Below, in pieces: positions 44,632 to 53,393 of a stretch of DNA of 64,000 nucleotides. Both the position numbers and the translations under genes were made by a program. Position 1 is the stretch's first letter. Each line of letters begins with the position of its first letter. The DNA is from Psychromonas sp. CNPT3 (lineage in GTDB: Bacteria; Pseudomonadota; Gammaproteobacteria; Enterobacterales; Psychromonadaceae), in contig NC_020802.1 of the NCBI RefSeq assembly GCF_000153405.2, positions 2,933,883-2,997,882 of the forward strand, in the 5' to 3' direction. The notes beneath the pieces are model-generated. The model saw nothing but the letters and a program-made list of their open reading frames with translations. It searched no databases and was not told the origin of the DNA.

Positions 44632-45315
44632 ATGAGTATATTTAAAAAAATTATGAGCGCAGTTAGAGGTGGAGCACGCGAAGCTGGAGAAGCTATTGTA
44701 GATGCTAATTCAACGCGTATTTTTGAACAAGAGATCCGTGATAGTGAAAAACACATCACTATTGCGAAGCGCAACCTCACTGAAGTGATGGCGAAACAAA
44801 TGCAAACCGCGCGTGAACTTGCACAGTTACAAAACAGTATAAAAGAGCATGAAGGTTATGCGATACAAGCTTTAGATCAAGGCAATGAAGCCTTAGCTAT
44901 CGAAGTGGCAGAAAAAATTGGTGAACTCGAAACGAGCCATAGCGAGCAGCAACAAGCAAATGAAAGCTATTTGAAAAATGCACAGCGTTTAAAAGACTTA
45001 ATCAAAAAAAGTGAACGCCAATTAATGGACTATAAACGTCAATTAAGCATGATCAAAACCACAGAAAGCGTTCAAAAAGCGACCTCTGCTATCACTGACA
45101 ATTTTACGGCGAGTAACTCTAAGTTACTAAATGCTAAAGATTCTTTAGAAAGAATTAAAGCCAAGCAAGCACTATTTGATGATAAATTAAAAGCGGCTGA
45201 ACAACTTGAGTCAGAAGATACAGATCAATCACTCAAAAACAAGCTAAAAGAAGCCGGTATTGGCGCAAAAGCCTCCTCTGCACAATCTATTTTAGATCGT
45301 TTAAAGAGCAAATAA
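44632..45315 (+). CDS. yjfJ: PspA/IM30 family protein (YjfJ-like)
   Basis: A 227-residue, almost entirely alpha-helical coiled-coil protein of the PspA/IM30 (ESCRT-III-like) family. Visible are the N-terminal IFKKIMSAVRGGAREAGE, the long heptad-bearing helices between about 25 and 185, and the ANSTRIFEQEIRDSEK segment. Family members oligomerise on damaged membranes. It lacks the pspF/pspBC regulators nearby and belongs to the YjfJ branch. A strong hairpin with a T-run follows it, before yjfK. Confidence 0.9.
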   Translation: MSIFKKIMSAVRGGAREAGEAIVDANSTRIFEQEIRDSEKHITIAKRNLTEVMAKQMQTARELAQLQNSIKEHEGYAIQALDQGNEALAIEVAEKIGELETSHSEQQQANESYLKNAQRLKDLIKKSERQLMDYKRQLSMIKTTESVQKATSAITDNFTASNSKLLNAKDSLERIKAKQALFDDKLKAAEQLESEDTDQSLKNKLKEAGIGAKASSAQSILDRLKSK

Positions 45316-45328
45316 AATCGCCTTTTCA

Positions 45329-45365
45329 ATCGCACACTAGGTCTGATCTTAGTGTGTGATTTTCT
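45329..45365 (+). terminator. Terminator or attenuator between yjfJ and yjfK
   Basis: ATCGCACACTA and TAGTGTGTGAT form an 11-bp stem (one G-T pair) followed by TTTCT. It would reduce read-through from the pspA-like gene into yjfK. Confidence 0.65.
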
Positions 45366-45380
45366 ATTTTAGGAGCCCCT

Positions 45381-46028
45381 ATGAATTTTTTCACCTCTCT
45401 CTTCAACAAAAAAAAAACACCTGAAACACGTCAACTAACACGCCCTAATGATCTACAACTAAATGATATATTTACTTTTAGTGATAGTTTTTCGCTACCA
45501 GAAGTCATGCGCAAACAACAACTACAAGTTATCAATATCAACAGTATTGAATTTAAACACCAACATTATTCACAAATAGTCGCACAAGGCAGTTCAGCGC
45601 AACTTATCTATCTTAGCTTTCCTAATAATGCACAACATTTAATGCAACTCAGTTTATTACTAACACGCGCTGATGTTGAGGCGTTGTTTGACATGCAAGA
45701 TTTTTCAGAAATATTTGAAGCGCCCGGTAATGCACACTTAACCTCTTTACTCAAACAACATAGCTATGCAGACATGCTCAGTGACACCTATATCCAGCAA
45801 GAATTTATGACCACGGGTTATTATCATCAACAAGATTTTCGTAATAGCCCTCCTCCTCAGTTTACAGAAGATGAGCACGGACGCGAATTCGAATATTACA
45901 CATTAACCGGAGGCGAAGAGAAACGGAGTATTGAGATCTTTATTTTTGAAAATGGCGATACCGATATATACTTATCTTATTTACGTCCGATCAATGAAAT
46001 TGCGGAGTTATGGGCAAAAGGAGAATAA
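45381..46028 (+). CDS. yjfK: YjfK-like DUF2491 protein
   Basis: A 215-residue protein of the DUF2491/YjfK family (N-terminus MNFFTSLFNKKK, C-terminal REFEYYTLTGGEEKRSIEIF). The family occurs with YjfI and YjfJ and has no defined role. A run of ten A residues at 45408-45417 falls in codons 10-13 and could allow slippage. A small downstream gene begins 1 nt after its stop, with its GGAG inside the yjfK tail. Confidence 0.85.
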   Translation: MNFFTSLFNKKKTPETRQLTRPNDLQLNDIFTFSDSFSLPEVMRKQQLQVININSIEFKHQHYSQIVAQGSSAQLIYLSFPNNAQHLMQLSLLLTRADVEALFDMQDFSEIFEAPGNAHLTSLLKQHSYADMLSDTYIQQEFMTTGYYHQQDFRNSPPPQFTEDEHGREFEYYTLTGGEEKRSIEIFIFENGDTDIYLSYLRPINEIAELWAKGE

Positions 46029-46029
46029 C

Positions 46030-46371
46030 GTGCCAACGAGAGAATTGCCTAAAAAATGGCAACAATCGGTGAAAGTGGTCAATGCGGTGCAAATCGCCTT
46101 TGATATGGATACACGATTACAATACAGCATACGACGGAGCGCATTAGATAAAGGCATTAGCCCTTCGGAGCAGATCCGTTTTTTATTGGGCCTAAGTACG
46201 CATAAAAAGCCTAAACGCCCTCGTTTAACGGTCAGTCTTAATAATGAAGATTACCAACAGCTCAGTAAGCGCTATGATATTCCGGCGGAAGAGCAACTAG
46301 AAATAAAAAAATCAGTGATAGAAGAACTCACTAATTTTGCAAAAGACAGTAGCTTACACACACCTGATTAA
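46030..46371 (+). CDS. Small protein with a ribbon-helix-helix-like region
   Basis: About 113 residues starting at GTG 46030, with GGAG seven bases upstream. A longer frame to 45931 overlaps yjfK and is unlikely. The N-terminal half, DTRLQYSIRRSALDKGISPSEQIR in part, looks like an RHH beta-helix-helix unit (compare Arc/MetJ-like proteins), followed by a basic linker (HKKPKRPRLTVSL) and a second helical part. It may be a DNA-binding regulator of the yjfI-J-K module or a linked structural protein. I do not recognise a named family. Confidence 0.65.
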   Translation: MPTRELPKKWQQSVKVVNAVQIAFDMDTRLQYSIRRSALDKGISPSEQIRFLLGLSTHKKPKRPRLTVSLNNEDYQQLSKRYDIPAEEQLEIKKSVIEELTNFAKDSSLHTPD

Positions 46372-46373
46372 AC

Positions 46374-46400
46374 AAAAAGCACCTTATAAAGGTGCTTTTT
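46374..46400. terminator. Bidirectional terminator
   Basis: AAAAAGCACCTTATAAAGGT with its matching arm and T-run serves both the RHH-like gene and the converging chemoreceptor gene. Confidence 0.88.
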
Positions 46401-46417
46401 ATTAGAATACAAAAAAT

Positions 46418-47608
46418 TTAGCGTTGCATTGCAACCTTGATCTGCTCTGCAAAAACCATCATTTCTTGGGTCATCTCAGTCACCTCTTTTAAAATAACAA
46501 CAGAGCCTTCAACCACCTCTTTGACTTGATCTAAATTTTCATTAATATCAGCAACTACTGTATTTTGCTCTTGAGCTGCCGACGCTATATGATAATTCAT
46601 ATCTGAAATTTCATGTACTTTTGCAACAATACCCGCTAATTTTGTACCCGCTTGAGTCACTTGCTCCACACTGGTATCCGCCTCATGTACACTTTTTCCC
46701 ATTAAGCCGACAGCTTGTTGAGCGCTATTTTGTAATTGCTCAATCATACCTTGAATTTCAATAGTTGCATCTTGGGTACGTTTAGCTAAATTACGCACTT
46801 CATCAGCAACGACCGCAAAGCCTCGACCTGCTTCGCCCGCACGAGCAGCTTCAATGGCAGCATTTAATGCAAGTAAATTTGTTTGATCTGAAATACTACG
46901 GATCGTATCAACCACACTGCCAATACCTTCCACTTTTAATTCAACATCATTGACCGCCTGTGCAGAAGCGCCAATATTTTGCGATAATGAATTAATCGTT
47001 TTGATCGTCGCATCCACAAACTGACTGCCTTGCTGAGCGACGTCAGTAGCCTCTGTCGTTGCAGAAGATGCCCCCTGCGCATTATGTGAGACTTCTTGTA
47101 CACTTGAAGTCATTTGCGTCATAGCAGTAGCGAGTAACTCTACTTGTGCGAACTCTTCTTCCATGGAATCGTTAATGATCTCCATACACGTTGTCAGTTG
47201 ACCCGTTGTTTCTACTAACTTCGTTGCATTTGTAACTTGCGTTTTAAAAGTGTTATCCACTTGCACCACTTGCAAACAAATAAAGCGTCCGAGGTTACCA
47301 ATTTCTTCTGTTGGTAATGTTTGCTCATAAGCACTCAAACTATCCGTAGCCATCGCCTCAATAAGACCACGCTCGACACTTAACAATTGTTTTTTCACAA
47401 TATTAAAAATCCAAGAAACACCCAGAAAAAAACACCCGATAAAAAGAACGTCTATTATTAATTCATTTATATTCTGTGCAAAAAAATTCAAGGCTACGTT
47501 TTTAGATGTCCACAAAAAAAATGCAAAACCAAAAAGTACCATTATTTTTTGATTAATGGAAAAGTTTCCAATAAGACTTTCTATTCGATTTAATTTAATT
47601 TTCTGCAT
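46418..47608 (-). CDS. Methyl-accepting chemotaxis protein without a large periplasmic domain
   Basis: A 396-residue chemoreceptor. Two adjacent membrane helices (about 22-42 and 50-70) with almost no periplasmic loop are followed by a long signalling coiled coil. The hairpin tip [24 protein letters not shown] (about residues 240-263, in part) and [18 protein letters not shown] are intact, so coupling to CheA/CheW is expected. Lacking a periplasmic sensor, it may detect membrane or cytoplasmic signals. Single gene on the minus strand. Confidence 0.93.
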   Translation of the reverse strand: MQKIKLNRIESLIGNFSINQKIMVLFGFAFFLWTSKNVALNFFAQNINELIIDVLFIGCFFLGVSWIFNIVKKQLLSVERGLIEAMATDSLSAYEQTLPTEEIGNLGRFICLQVVQVDNTFKTQVTNATKLVETTGQLTTCMEIINDSMEEEFAQVELLATAMTQMTSSVQEVSHNAQGASSATTEATDVAQQGSQFVDATIKTINSLSQNIGASAQAVNDVELKVEGIGSVVDTIRSISDQTNLLALNAAIEAARAGEAGRGFAVVADEVRNLAKRTQDATIEIQGMIEQLQNSAQQAVGLMGKSVHEADTSVEQVTQAGTKLAGIVAKVHEISDMNYHIASAAQEQNTVVADINENLDQVKEVVEGSVVILKEVTEMTQEMMVFAEQIKVAMQR

Positions 47609-47777
47609 TTCACATCCTTATTTGCATGACACCCAAACACGTCGCTGTGTTTAAACCTGACCCTAGATTATACTTAGATAATAACTACTTATATACTTTA
47701 ATCTCTTTATAAACATATGTTTAACAAAATATAGTGATCTGAGGCGCCCTTTGACTTCCGCTTGTGTTTTTACCTGA

Positions 47778-49280
47778 TCACAGTACCCAATAGGCTTCTT
47801 TCAATAACGCTTGTTGCTGGGATTGCTGCAATGCATTTAATAATGCATCTTGTTTACGTTGCAACCATTTCATATATTCGCTTTGCATCTCCTTATTTAG
47901 CTCATATTCGCTATAATCGGAAACCACTTCAAGCATTTCAAGTGCATCAATACCTTGTTTAATATCTAACCAAAGTTCTCGATAATTATTGCGATCTTCA
48001 CCGTTAAATAAACAACCAAAACTTAAATCTGTTAATAATGCACTTTCAAATAAACCTTTATTATCCATGAAATGCGCCATGGGCAAGTCTTGATCATGTG
48101 CCATTTTAACATGAATTTCATTCCAAATAGTCGTCAAAGATTGGCTTGAGAATTGTAATAGAGTGGCATCATTTTCTGACGAAATTTGTTGTTTTTCAAA
48201 CTGTAGCAACCACTGCGTTAACTTTAAAATAAACTGTGCATAACGACTCGATGTTAAAATGCGCACACATTTTTCTGGATCAGGAAAAAGACTATTTTGC
48301 ACCTGAATATGCTTAACTAAAAGCTTTGATTTTGGTAATTTACGAAGATAAATGGCTTTGTTCTCTAACAGGTTTGCATTCACTTTATGCGACTCTGTCC
48401 ATGAGAATGAGCGTGCTAACCAATGCAAATCATCAATCCAATTGGCTTTTAATAAATGAGGGAAAGCAGGTTGGTATAGTTTAATATTTTGATGTAAAAA
48501 TTTAATGCCACTTAAAACTTCCACGAGTGCTTTACTGTCAGTGTTGCCCATATAGCAATGTTCATGATATTGAATATGTGCTAAACCGTGTTGTAAAATA
48601 CTCAGTAAACTTGTTTTTAATGACATTTCAGGCTGAAGTGGCGTAAAACTTAACGCGCAAGATTCAAAAACAAGATCATCTGCCAGCATATAACCACGTT
48701 GTGCTTTACTGACGTTACTCAGCCGCGTTTGGGGTAAGGTCGCAATGCTTTGCGCAACAACAAATAATTGCTCTACATTGCCTTTTATTAATTCTAACTC
48801 TATCTCACACAGCGCCATACTAGCGGTGTTTGTACTGATAGAGCCTTTATCATAGGCCACTTCGATTAAGGTATTATCACTCATTTCAAGTAACCAAGTG
48901 CGACGCTCAAAATCCGTACTAAACAAAGGGATAAGACGCGCTTCAAGTGCACTAACATCACAGCCTTCAGGCCAAATATTATCTCTGAAAGCACTTAATA
49001 CAGGATGAGTGCCTGTAAGAGGCTCATTATACTCTGGTCGCTGATGTACACCTCCCATCGCTTTACCGGATAATTTAATCGTTTGTTCGATGCTATCAGC
49101 GCTACGCCGTACTCGTAATCCCATGTGCATCTTCCGCAGACTTAAATCCGGCGTATCGAAGTAAACATTATTTAAAATTTTACTATTTGTTGAAATAAAA
49201 TTGTACTGATTGATGGTTTCAACCAATTCTTGTTCAAATTCCGTACTAAAAAGGAACTTTATTTCTATTTCCATTTCCAT
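47778..49280 (-). CDS. ygiF: CYTH-CHAD inorganic triphosphatase (YgiF-like)
   Basis: About 500 residues. An N-terminal CYTH domain (EIEIKFLF signature at residues 2-9; paired charged strands VRRSADSIEQTIKLSG) and a C-terminal CHAD helical domain with conserved His (GLAHIQYHEHCYMG, ALVEVLSGIKFLHQ). The E. coli homologue hydrolyses inorganic triphosphate. Start uncertain: ATG at 49280 gives the canonical N-terminus; a TTG at 49292 is closer to the AAGGG. Confidence 0.92.
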   Translation of the reverse strand: MEMEIEIKFLFSTEFEQELVETINQYNFISTNSKILNNVYFDTPDLSLRKMHMGLRVRRSADSIEQTIKLSGKAMGGVHQRPEYNEPLTGTHPVLSAFRDNIWPEGCDVSALEARLIPLFSTDFERRTWLLEMSDNTLIEVAYDKGSISTNTASMALCEIELELIKGNVEQLFVVAQSIATLPQTRLSNVSKAQRGYMLADDLVFESCALSFTPLQPEMSLKTSLLSILQHGLAHIQYHEHCYMGNTDSKALVEVLSGIKFLHQNIKLYQPAFPHLLKANWIDDLHWLARSFSWTESHKVNANLLENKAIYLRKLPKSKLLVKHIQVQNSLFPDPEKCVRILTSSRYAQFILKLTQWLLQFEKQQISSENDATLLQFSSQSLTTIWNEIHVKMAHDQDLPMAHFMDNKGLFESALLTDLSFGCLFNGEDRNNYRELWLDIKQGIDALEMLEVVSDYSEYELNKEMQSEYMKWLQRKQDALLNALQQSQQQALLKEAYWVL

Positions 49281-49500
49281 AATATTTACCAAAAAACCCT
49301 TTATTTACATTAAGTTAAAAAAATTACCGCGAAGAACAATGTGTCTAATGCCATAATAATTTATCAATTATACTAAATTCATGTTCAATTGTGTGCAAAA
49401 GAAAGATAACATGCGCTCAATATGTATTGATAAATTTTACTATTTTAAATAATAAAATGGATCATTTATACGGTTATATAACCAAATAATAGGATCGACC

Positions 49501-50181
49501 ATGCCAGTTAATTCAATCTTTGGAGTTTTTGCAAAATCTCCAATTAAACCGATTCAATTGCACATTGATAAAGTAGCGGCTTGTAGCGCTTTATTGATCC
49601 CATTTTTACACGCAAGTGCAAAAGCGGATTGGATTGAAGCCGAAAAAATTCGCAAGCAGATTTCAACGCTTGAAAAAGAAGCGGATGATTTAAAACGAGA
49701 ATTACGCATGACCTTACCTAAAGGTCTCTTTATGCCTATTTCACGTATTGATTTAATCGAACTTGTAAATCGTCAAGATCGCATTGCGAATACGGTTAAA
49801 GATATTGCAGGTAGAATGTACGGCCGTGAATTACAGATCCCCGCTGAACTGTGTGAGCATTTTATTCCTTATGTGCAACGTTGTATTGATTCTGTTAATC
49901 AAGCAAAAAAAGCAATAAATGAATTAGATGAATTATTAGAAACTGGCTTTAAAGGGCGCGAAGTTCGCATTGTCACAGAGATGATCGCAGAGCTTGCATC
50001 CATCGAAGATGATACGGATTCTTTGCAGATCCAACTGCGCCGTCAATTATACTCAATTGAAAAACAACACGATCCTATTGATATTATCTTTCTTTACCAA
50101 ATTTTAGAATGGGTAGGACAACTCGCGGATCACGCGGAACTAATCGGAACACAGCTTGAACTTATTTTAGTTCGATCTTAG
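49501..50181 (+). CDS. DUF47/TIGR00153 PhoU-like accessory protein of the Pit transporter
   Basis: A 226-residue helical protein of the DUF47 (PhoU-related) family: MPVNSIFGVFAKSPIKPIQ start, VNRQDRIANTVKDIAGR (metal-binding E/DxxxD type motif) and a C-terminal DHAELIGTQLELIL. These genes are regularly found just upstream of pit genes and are thought to regulate low-affinity phosphate uptake. AGGATC precedes the ATG. The pit gene follows after 21 nt. Confidence 0.93.
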   Translation: MPVNSIFGVFAKSPIKPIQLHIDKVAACSALLIPFLHASAKADWIEAEKIRKQISTLEKEADDLKRELRMTLPKGLFMPISRIDLIELVNRQDRIANTVKDIAGRMYGRELQIPAELCEHFIPYVQRCIDSVNQAKKAINELDELLETGFKGREVRIVTEMIAELASIEDDTDSLQIQLRRQLYSIEKQHDPIDIIFLYQILEWVGQLADHAELIGTQLELILVRS

Positions 50182-50202
50182 CTTTATTCAATAGGATTTA
50201 TT

Positions 50203-51468
50203 ATGGATATTATTTCTACATACGGTAGCACGATGGTAATTTTTGCCGCCGCCGTAGGTTTTTTGATGGCTTGGGGTATTGGTGCAAATGACGTTGCAAA
50301 TGCAATGGGCACCTCTGTAGGCTCAAAAGCCCTCACTATTAAACAAGCAATCATTATAGCAATGATTTTTGAATTTGCTGGCGCTTACTTGGCCGGCGGA
50401 GAAGTAACTGCAACTATTCGCAAAGGCATTATTGATGCTAGCTATTATGTCAACCAACCCGAGTTACTCGTATATGGTATGACAGCAGCCTTACTGGCAG
50501 CTGGCACATGGCTAATAGTGGCTTCGTATTATGGCTGGCCAGTTTCTACCACACACTCGATTGTCGGCGCTATTGTCGGATTTTCCGCTGTGGGTGTTGG
50601 TGTTGACAGTGTATCTTGGGGTGCTGTGGGTGGCATCATTGGTAGTTGGGTCATTACACCTTTAATTTCAGGCGTGATCGCTTTTCTCATTTTTGTAAGC
50701 TCACAAAAACTTATTTTTAATACCCCTGACCCGATTGCTAGCGCGAAACGTTATGTGCCTATCTACATGTTTATGGCAGGCTTTATGTTGTCTTTAGTGA
50801 CTATCATCAAAGGTCTTAAACATGTTGGTTTACATTTTTCGCTTTCAGAAGCCTTTATGCTGGCTGCTATCGTAGGCTTAGTGGTTGCTATTGTTGGTAA
50901 ATTCTTTATTAACCGCGTTAAAATTGATCCACTCGCAGATAAAGAAATGCATTATGCTAATGTCGAAAAAATCTTTGCTGTGTTAATGGTTATAACCGCG
51001 TGCTCTATGGCCTTTGCACATGGATCTAACGATGTTGCTAATGCTATTGGGCCTCTTGCAGCCGTCGTCAGTATCGTTAGTCAAAATGGCGAGATCACCA
51101 AACAAGCTCCTCTGGCTTGGTGGATATTGCCTTTAGGTGGTGTTGGTATTGTATTGGGTTTAGCTATTTTTGGAAAACGCGTTATGGCAACGATTGGTAG
51201 TGGTATTACCCATTTAACGCCTAGTCGTGGCTTTGCAGCGGAACTTGCTGCCGCCTCTACCGTCGTGATTGCGTCTGGTACTGGTTTACCTATTTCTACA
51301 ACGCAAACATTAGTAGGCGCTGTTTTAGGGGTCGGTATGGCACGCGGTATTGCGGCACTAAATTTAAACGTGATCCGTAATATTGTGATATCTTGGGTCG
51401 TCACCTTACCCATTGGGGCGGGTCTATCTATTATATTCTTCTATATACTGAAAGCGGTATTTGGCTAA
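50203..51468 (+). CDS. Low-affinity inorganic phosphate transporter (Pit family)
   Basis: A 421-residue PiT-family permease with two copies of the signature GANDVANAMGTSVGSKAL (about residues 27-44) and HGSNDVANAIGPLAAVV (about 274-290), about ten membrane helices and a central cytoplasmic loop. It takes up phosphate, probably as metal-phosphate or with sodium or protons. Co-transcribed with the upstream DUF47 gene and closed by an intrinsic terminator. The pair is inserted between ygiF and ygiM. Confidence 0.94.
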   Translation: MDIISTYGSTMVIFAAAVGFLMAWGIGANDVANAMGTSVGSKALTIKQAIIIAMIFEFAGAYLAGGEVTATIRKGIIDASYYVNQPELLVYGMTAALLAAGTWLIVASYYGWPVSTTHSIVGAIVGFSAVGVGVDSVSWGAVGGIIGSWVITPLISGVIAFLIFVSSQKLIFNTPDPIASAKRYVPIYMFMAGFMLSLVTIIKGLKHVGLHFSLSEAFMLAAIVGLVVAIVGKFFINRVKIDPLADKEMHYANVEKIFAVLMVITACSMAFAHGSNDVANAIGPLAAVVSIVSQNGEITKQAPLAWWILPLGGVGIVLGLAIFGKRVMATIGSGITHLTPSRGFAAELAAASTVVIASGTGLPISTTQTLVGAVLGVGMARGIAALNLNVIRNIVISWVVTLPIGAGLSIIFFYILKAVFG

Positions 51469-51485
51469 AAGATTGATCTATCTAT

Positions 51486-51513
51486 AAAAAAAAGAGTTTA
51501 CGCTCTTTTTTTT
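51486..51513 (+). terminator. Intrinsic terminator after pit
   Basis: AAAAAAAAGAG, a short loop and GCTCTTTTTTTT form a stem with a T-run, 18 nt past the stop codon. Confidence 0.9.
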
Positions 51514-51574
51514 ATATACCTATTTAGAAATTACTTTTAGAATAGCGCTTCGTTTATACTGTTTAACAGGAAAT

Positions 51575-52192
51575 ATGTTTTTGAAAACAATTAAATACCT
51601 TCTTGTCGCAATTACACTAACCTTTTCATTTAGTCTATCTGCAGCAACTCGTTATGTCAGCGATAATATCTTTATCTACTTACACTCCGGTCCTGGCTTA
51701 GACTATCGAATTACGGGTACTGTTAAAGTGGGTACACCACTGAAAACATTAAAATACGATAGCAACAGCAAATTTATGAAAATAAAACTGCCGAATGGTA
51801 GAGAGGGTTGGGTAAAAAATAATGAACTACAAACTACCCCTCCCGCTAAAACACGGCTTCCAGCCGTTAAAAAAGAGTTGCTAGCGGCGCAAAATAAATT
51901 AAGTGCAACCATTGAAAATAATAAAAATAATTTAGCAGTCAAAGCGCAGTCTAATAACGATCTCGATGAACTTATTCTTAGCTTGCGTAACGATAAAAGC
52001 GCACTTGAAAAGACAATTTTAGATTTACAGGCTAAAAATTTAGAACTAGATCTTCTGCAAGATACAAAAGAAGATCGCGTTCAAATGGAATGGATGCTTA
52101 ATGGCGGTGGGGTATTGCTCTTTGGCCTAATAGTCGGCTTATTGCTACCCTTCTTACCACGTCGCAAAAAACGTAAAAGTGGTGGCTGGTAA
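51575..52192 (+). CDS. ygiM: SH3-domain membrane protein YgiM-like
   Basis: A 205-residue protein. A signal peptide (LLVAITLTFSFSLSAA), a bacterial SH3 domain (about 25-85: YVSDNIFIYLHSGPGLDYRI, GREGWVKNNEL), a coiled coil (about 95-165) and a C-terminal membrane helix (GGGVLLFGLIVGLLLPFL, about 178-195) ending in a basic tail. This is the YgiM/HtrG layout, an envelope protein of unknown function normally near ygiF and cca, as here. Confidence 0.9.
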   Translation: MFLKTIKYLLVAITLTFSFSLSAATRYVSDNIFIYLHSGPGLDYRITGTVKVGTPLKTLKYDSNSKFMKIKLPNGREGWVKNNELQTTPPAKTRLPAVKKELLAAQNKLSATIENNKNNLAVKAQSNNDLDELILSLRNDKSALEKTILDLQAKNLELDLLQDTKEDRVQMEWMLNGGGVLLFGLIVGLLLPFLPRRKKRKSGGW

Positions 52193-52232
52193 ATAATAAC
52201 ACTCCGCAATCTACTTGCTGATACGTTACAAA

Positions 52233-52263
52233 GCCTGCAATCTACTAAATATTGCAGGTTTTC
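52233..52263 (+). terminator. Intrinsic terminator after ygiM
   Basis: CCTGCAAT and ATTGCAGG form an 8-bp stem followed by TTTTCT. Confidence 0.78.
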
Positions 52264-52388
52264 TACCTTGAAGAGACTCAATACTGGCTAAATAACGCCT
52301 TGTAAAGGGTGAGCAATGCATAGTAAAAATGCCACGCATTGCGGATCCCTCTTGAAAAAATTATCAGGTGTTTTTTTACAACCAACTT

Positions 52389-52760
52389 CTAACTGAGCGA
52401 TTTAACGCACGCTTTGTAGACAACATATTGGAACTCTTTAACCGTTACCTTGCTTTTCAGCCTAGGCTCAAATTCAACGTCATCAAAATAAACCATCGGG
52501 TCGACAACATCTTCGTCTTTAAGCTCAACGTTAAGAGCCTCTTGTACATCAACCACTACATTTATGATATCTAATACATCAACAGAAAAGCTTTGATCAT
52601 AAAATGTTTTATCAATAGCGACTTCATCTACACTAACATCAACAGTTTTAGCCAAAGCATCTAATACTTTAATTTTTACACTTTCACAGTTATCAGCCAT
52701 AACGACGTTTGAGTAAGTCATTGATAATGCCAAACAAAAGACAAGTTTGAGATATTTCAT
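52389..52760 (-). CDS. Secreted acyl-carrier-protein-like domain without the phosphopantetheine serine
   Basis: About 123 residues. A clear signal peptide (MKYLKLVFCLALSMTYSNVV, cleavage near ADN) is followed by a single acidic helical domain that lines up with acyl carrier proteins: KVLDALAKTVDVSVDEVAI, then DVLDIINVVVDVQEALNVEL. At the ACP motif D-S-L-D this protein has D61-V62-L63-D64, so it cannot carry phosphopantetheine. Two Cys, at 25 and 118, could form a disulfide. The start at 52760 has AGAGG upstream; an ATG at 52784 is less likely. It lies just downstream of the exeAB-like genes and their repeat tract. No function can be assigned. Confidence 0.6.
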   Translation of the reverse strand: MKYLKLVFCLALSMTYSNVVMADNCESVKIKVLDALAKTVDVSVDEVAIDKTFYDQSFSVDVLDIINVVVDVQEALNVELKDEDVVDPMVYFDDVEFEPRLKSKVTVKEFQYVVYKACVKSLS

Positions 52761-52810
52761 TATTTCCTCTTTAATACCTAACAATACTAAAAAAACCTAC
52801 TTATTTATAA

Positions 52811-53393
52811 GTTACAAACCATTCCAACTCAACAATGGTTGCAAACTAAAACGTTGAGCGCTATCCCTAAAGATACTTAGTGACGAAGCTGTATTGCTAT
52901 TTAAATCAACGCTACAAACCCTTCCAATCCACTAAGGATTGCAAACTAAAACTTTGATTATTAACCCTAAAGATACTGATATGCTGAAGGTGTATCGCTC
53001 TTTAAATCAACGCTACAAACCCTTCCAATCCACTAAGGATTGCAAACTAAAACTTTGATTATTAACCCTAAAGATACTGATATGCTGAAGGTGTATCGCT
53101 CTTTAAATAAACGCTACAAACCCTTCCAATCCACTAAGGATTGCAAACTAAAACTTTGATTATTAACCCTAAAGATACTGATATGCTGAAGGTGTATCGC
53201 TCTTTAAATAAACGCTACAAACCCTTCCAATCCACTAAGGATTGCAAACTAAAACTCTGGTTATTAACCCTAAAGATACTGATATGCGGAAGGTGTATTG
53301 CTCTTTAAATAAACGCTAAAAACCCTTCCAATCCACCAAGGATTGCAAACTAAAACTTTGGTTATTAACCCTAAATATACTGAGCTGGGGTTG
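52811..53393. repeat. 101-bp tandem repeat tract derived from the 3' end of exeB
   Basis: Repeat units begin at 52811 (100 bp, diverged), 52911, 53012, 53113 and 53214 (101 bp each). A partial unit from 53315 to about 53393 is the actual 3' end of the exeB gene. The four central units differ from each other at only a few positions. On the minus strand every unit reads SIFRVNNQSFSLQSLVDW-KG and a stop, or a diverged version in the first unit. Each contains the small hairpin CAATCC/GGATTG. It fills the gap between exeB and the ACP-like gene. Confidence 0.93.

Noticed and set aside
44632..45315. Classic phage-shock operon with sigma-54 control
   Set aside because: No pspF, pspB or pspC is nearby and no GG-N10-GC promoter was identified. 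The YjfI/YjfK neighbours place it in the YjfJ branch.
45931..46029. N-terminal extension of the small RHH-like gene
   Set aside because: It overlaps yjfK out of frame with no ribosome binding site; the GTG at 46030 has a good GGAG.
52811..53393. Regularly spaced repeats that could be taken for a CRISPR array
   Set aside because: The units are contiguous 101-bp copies with no unique spacers, and they match the end of exeB. No cas genes are near.
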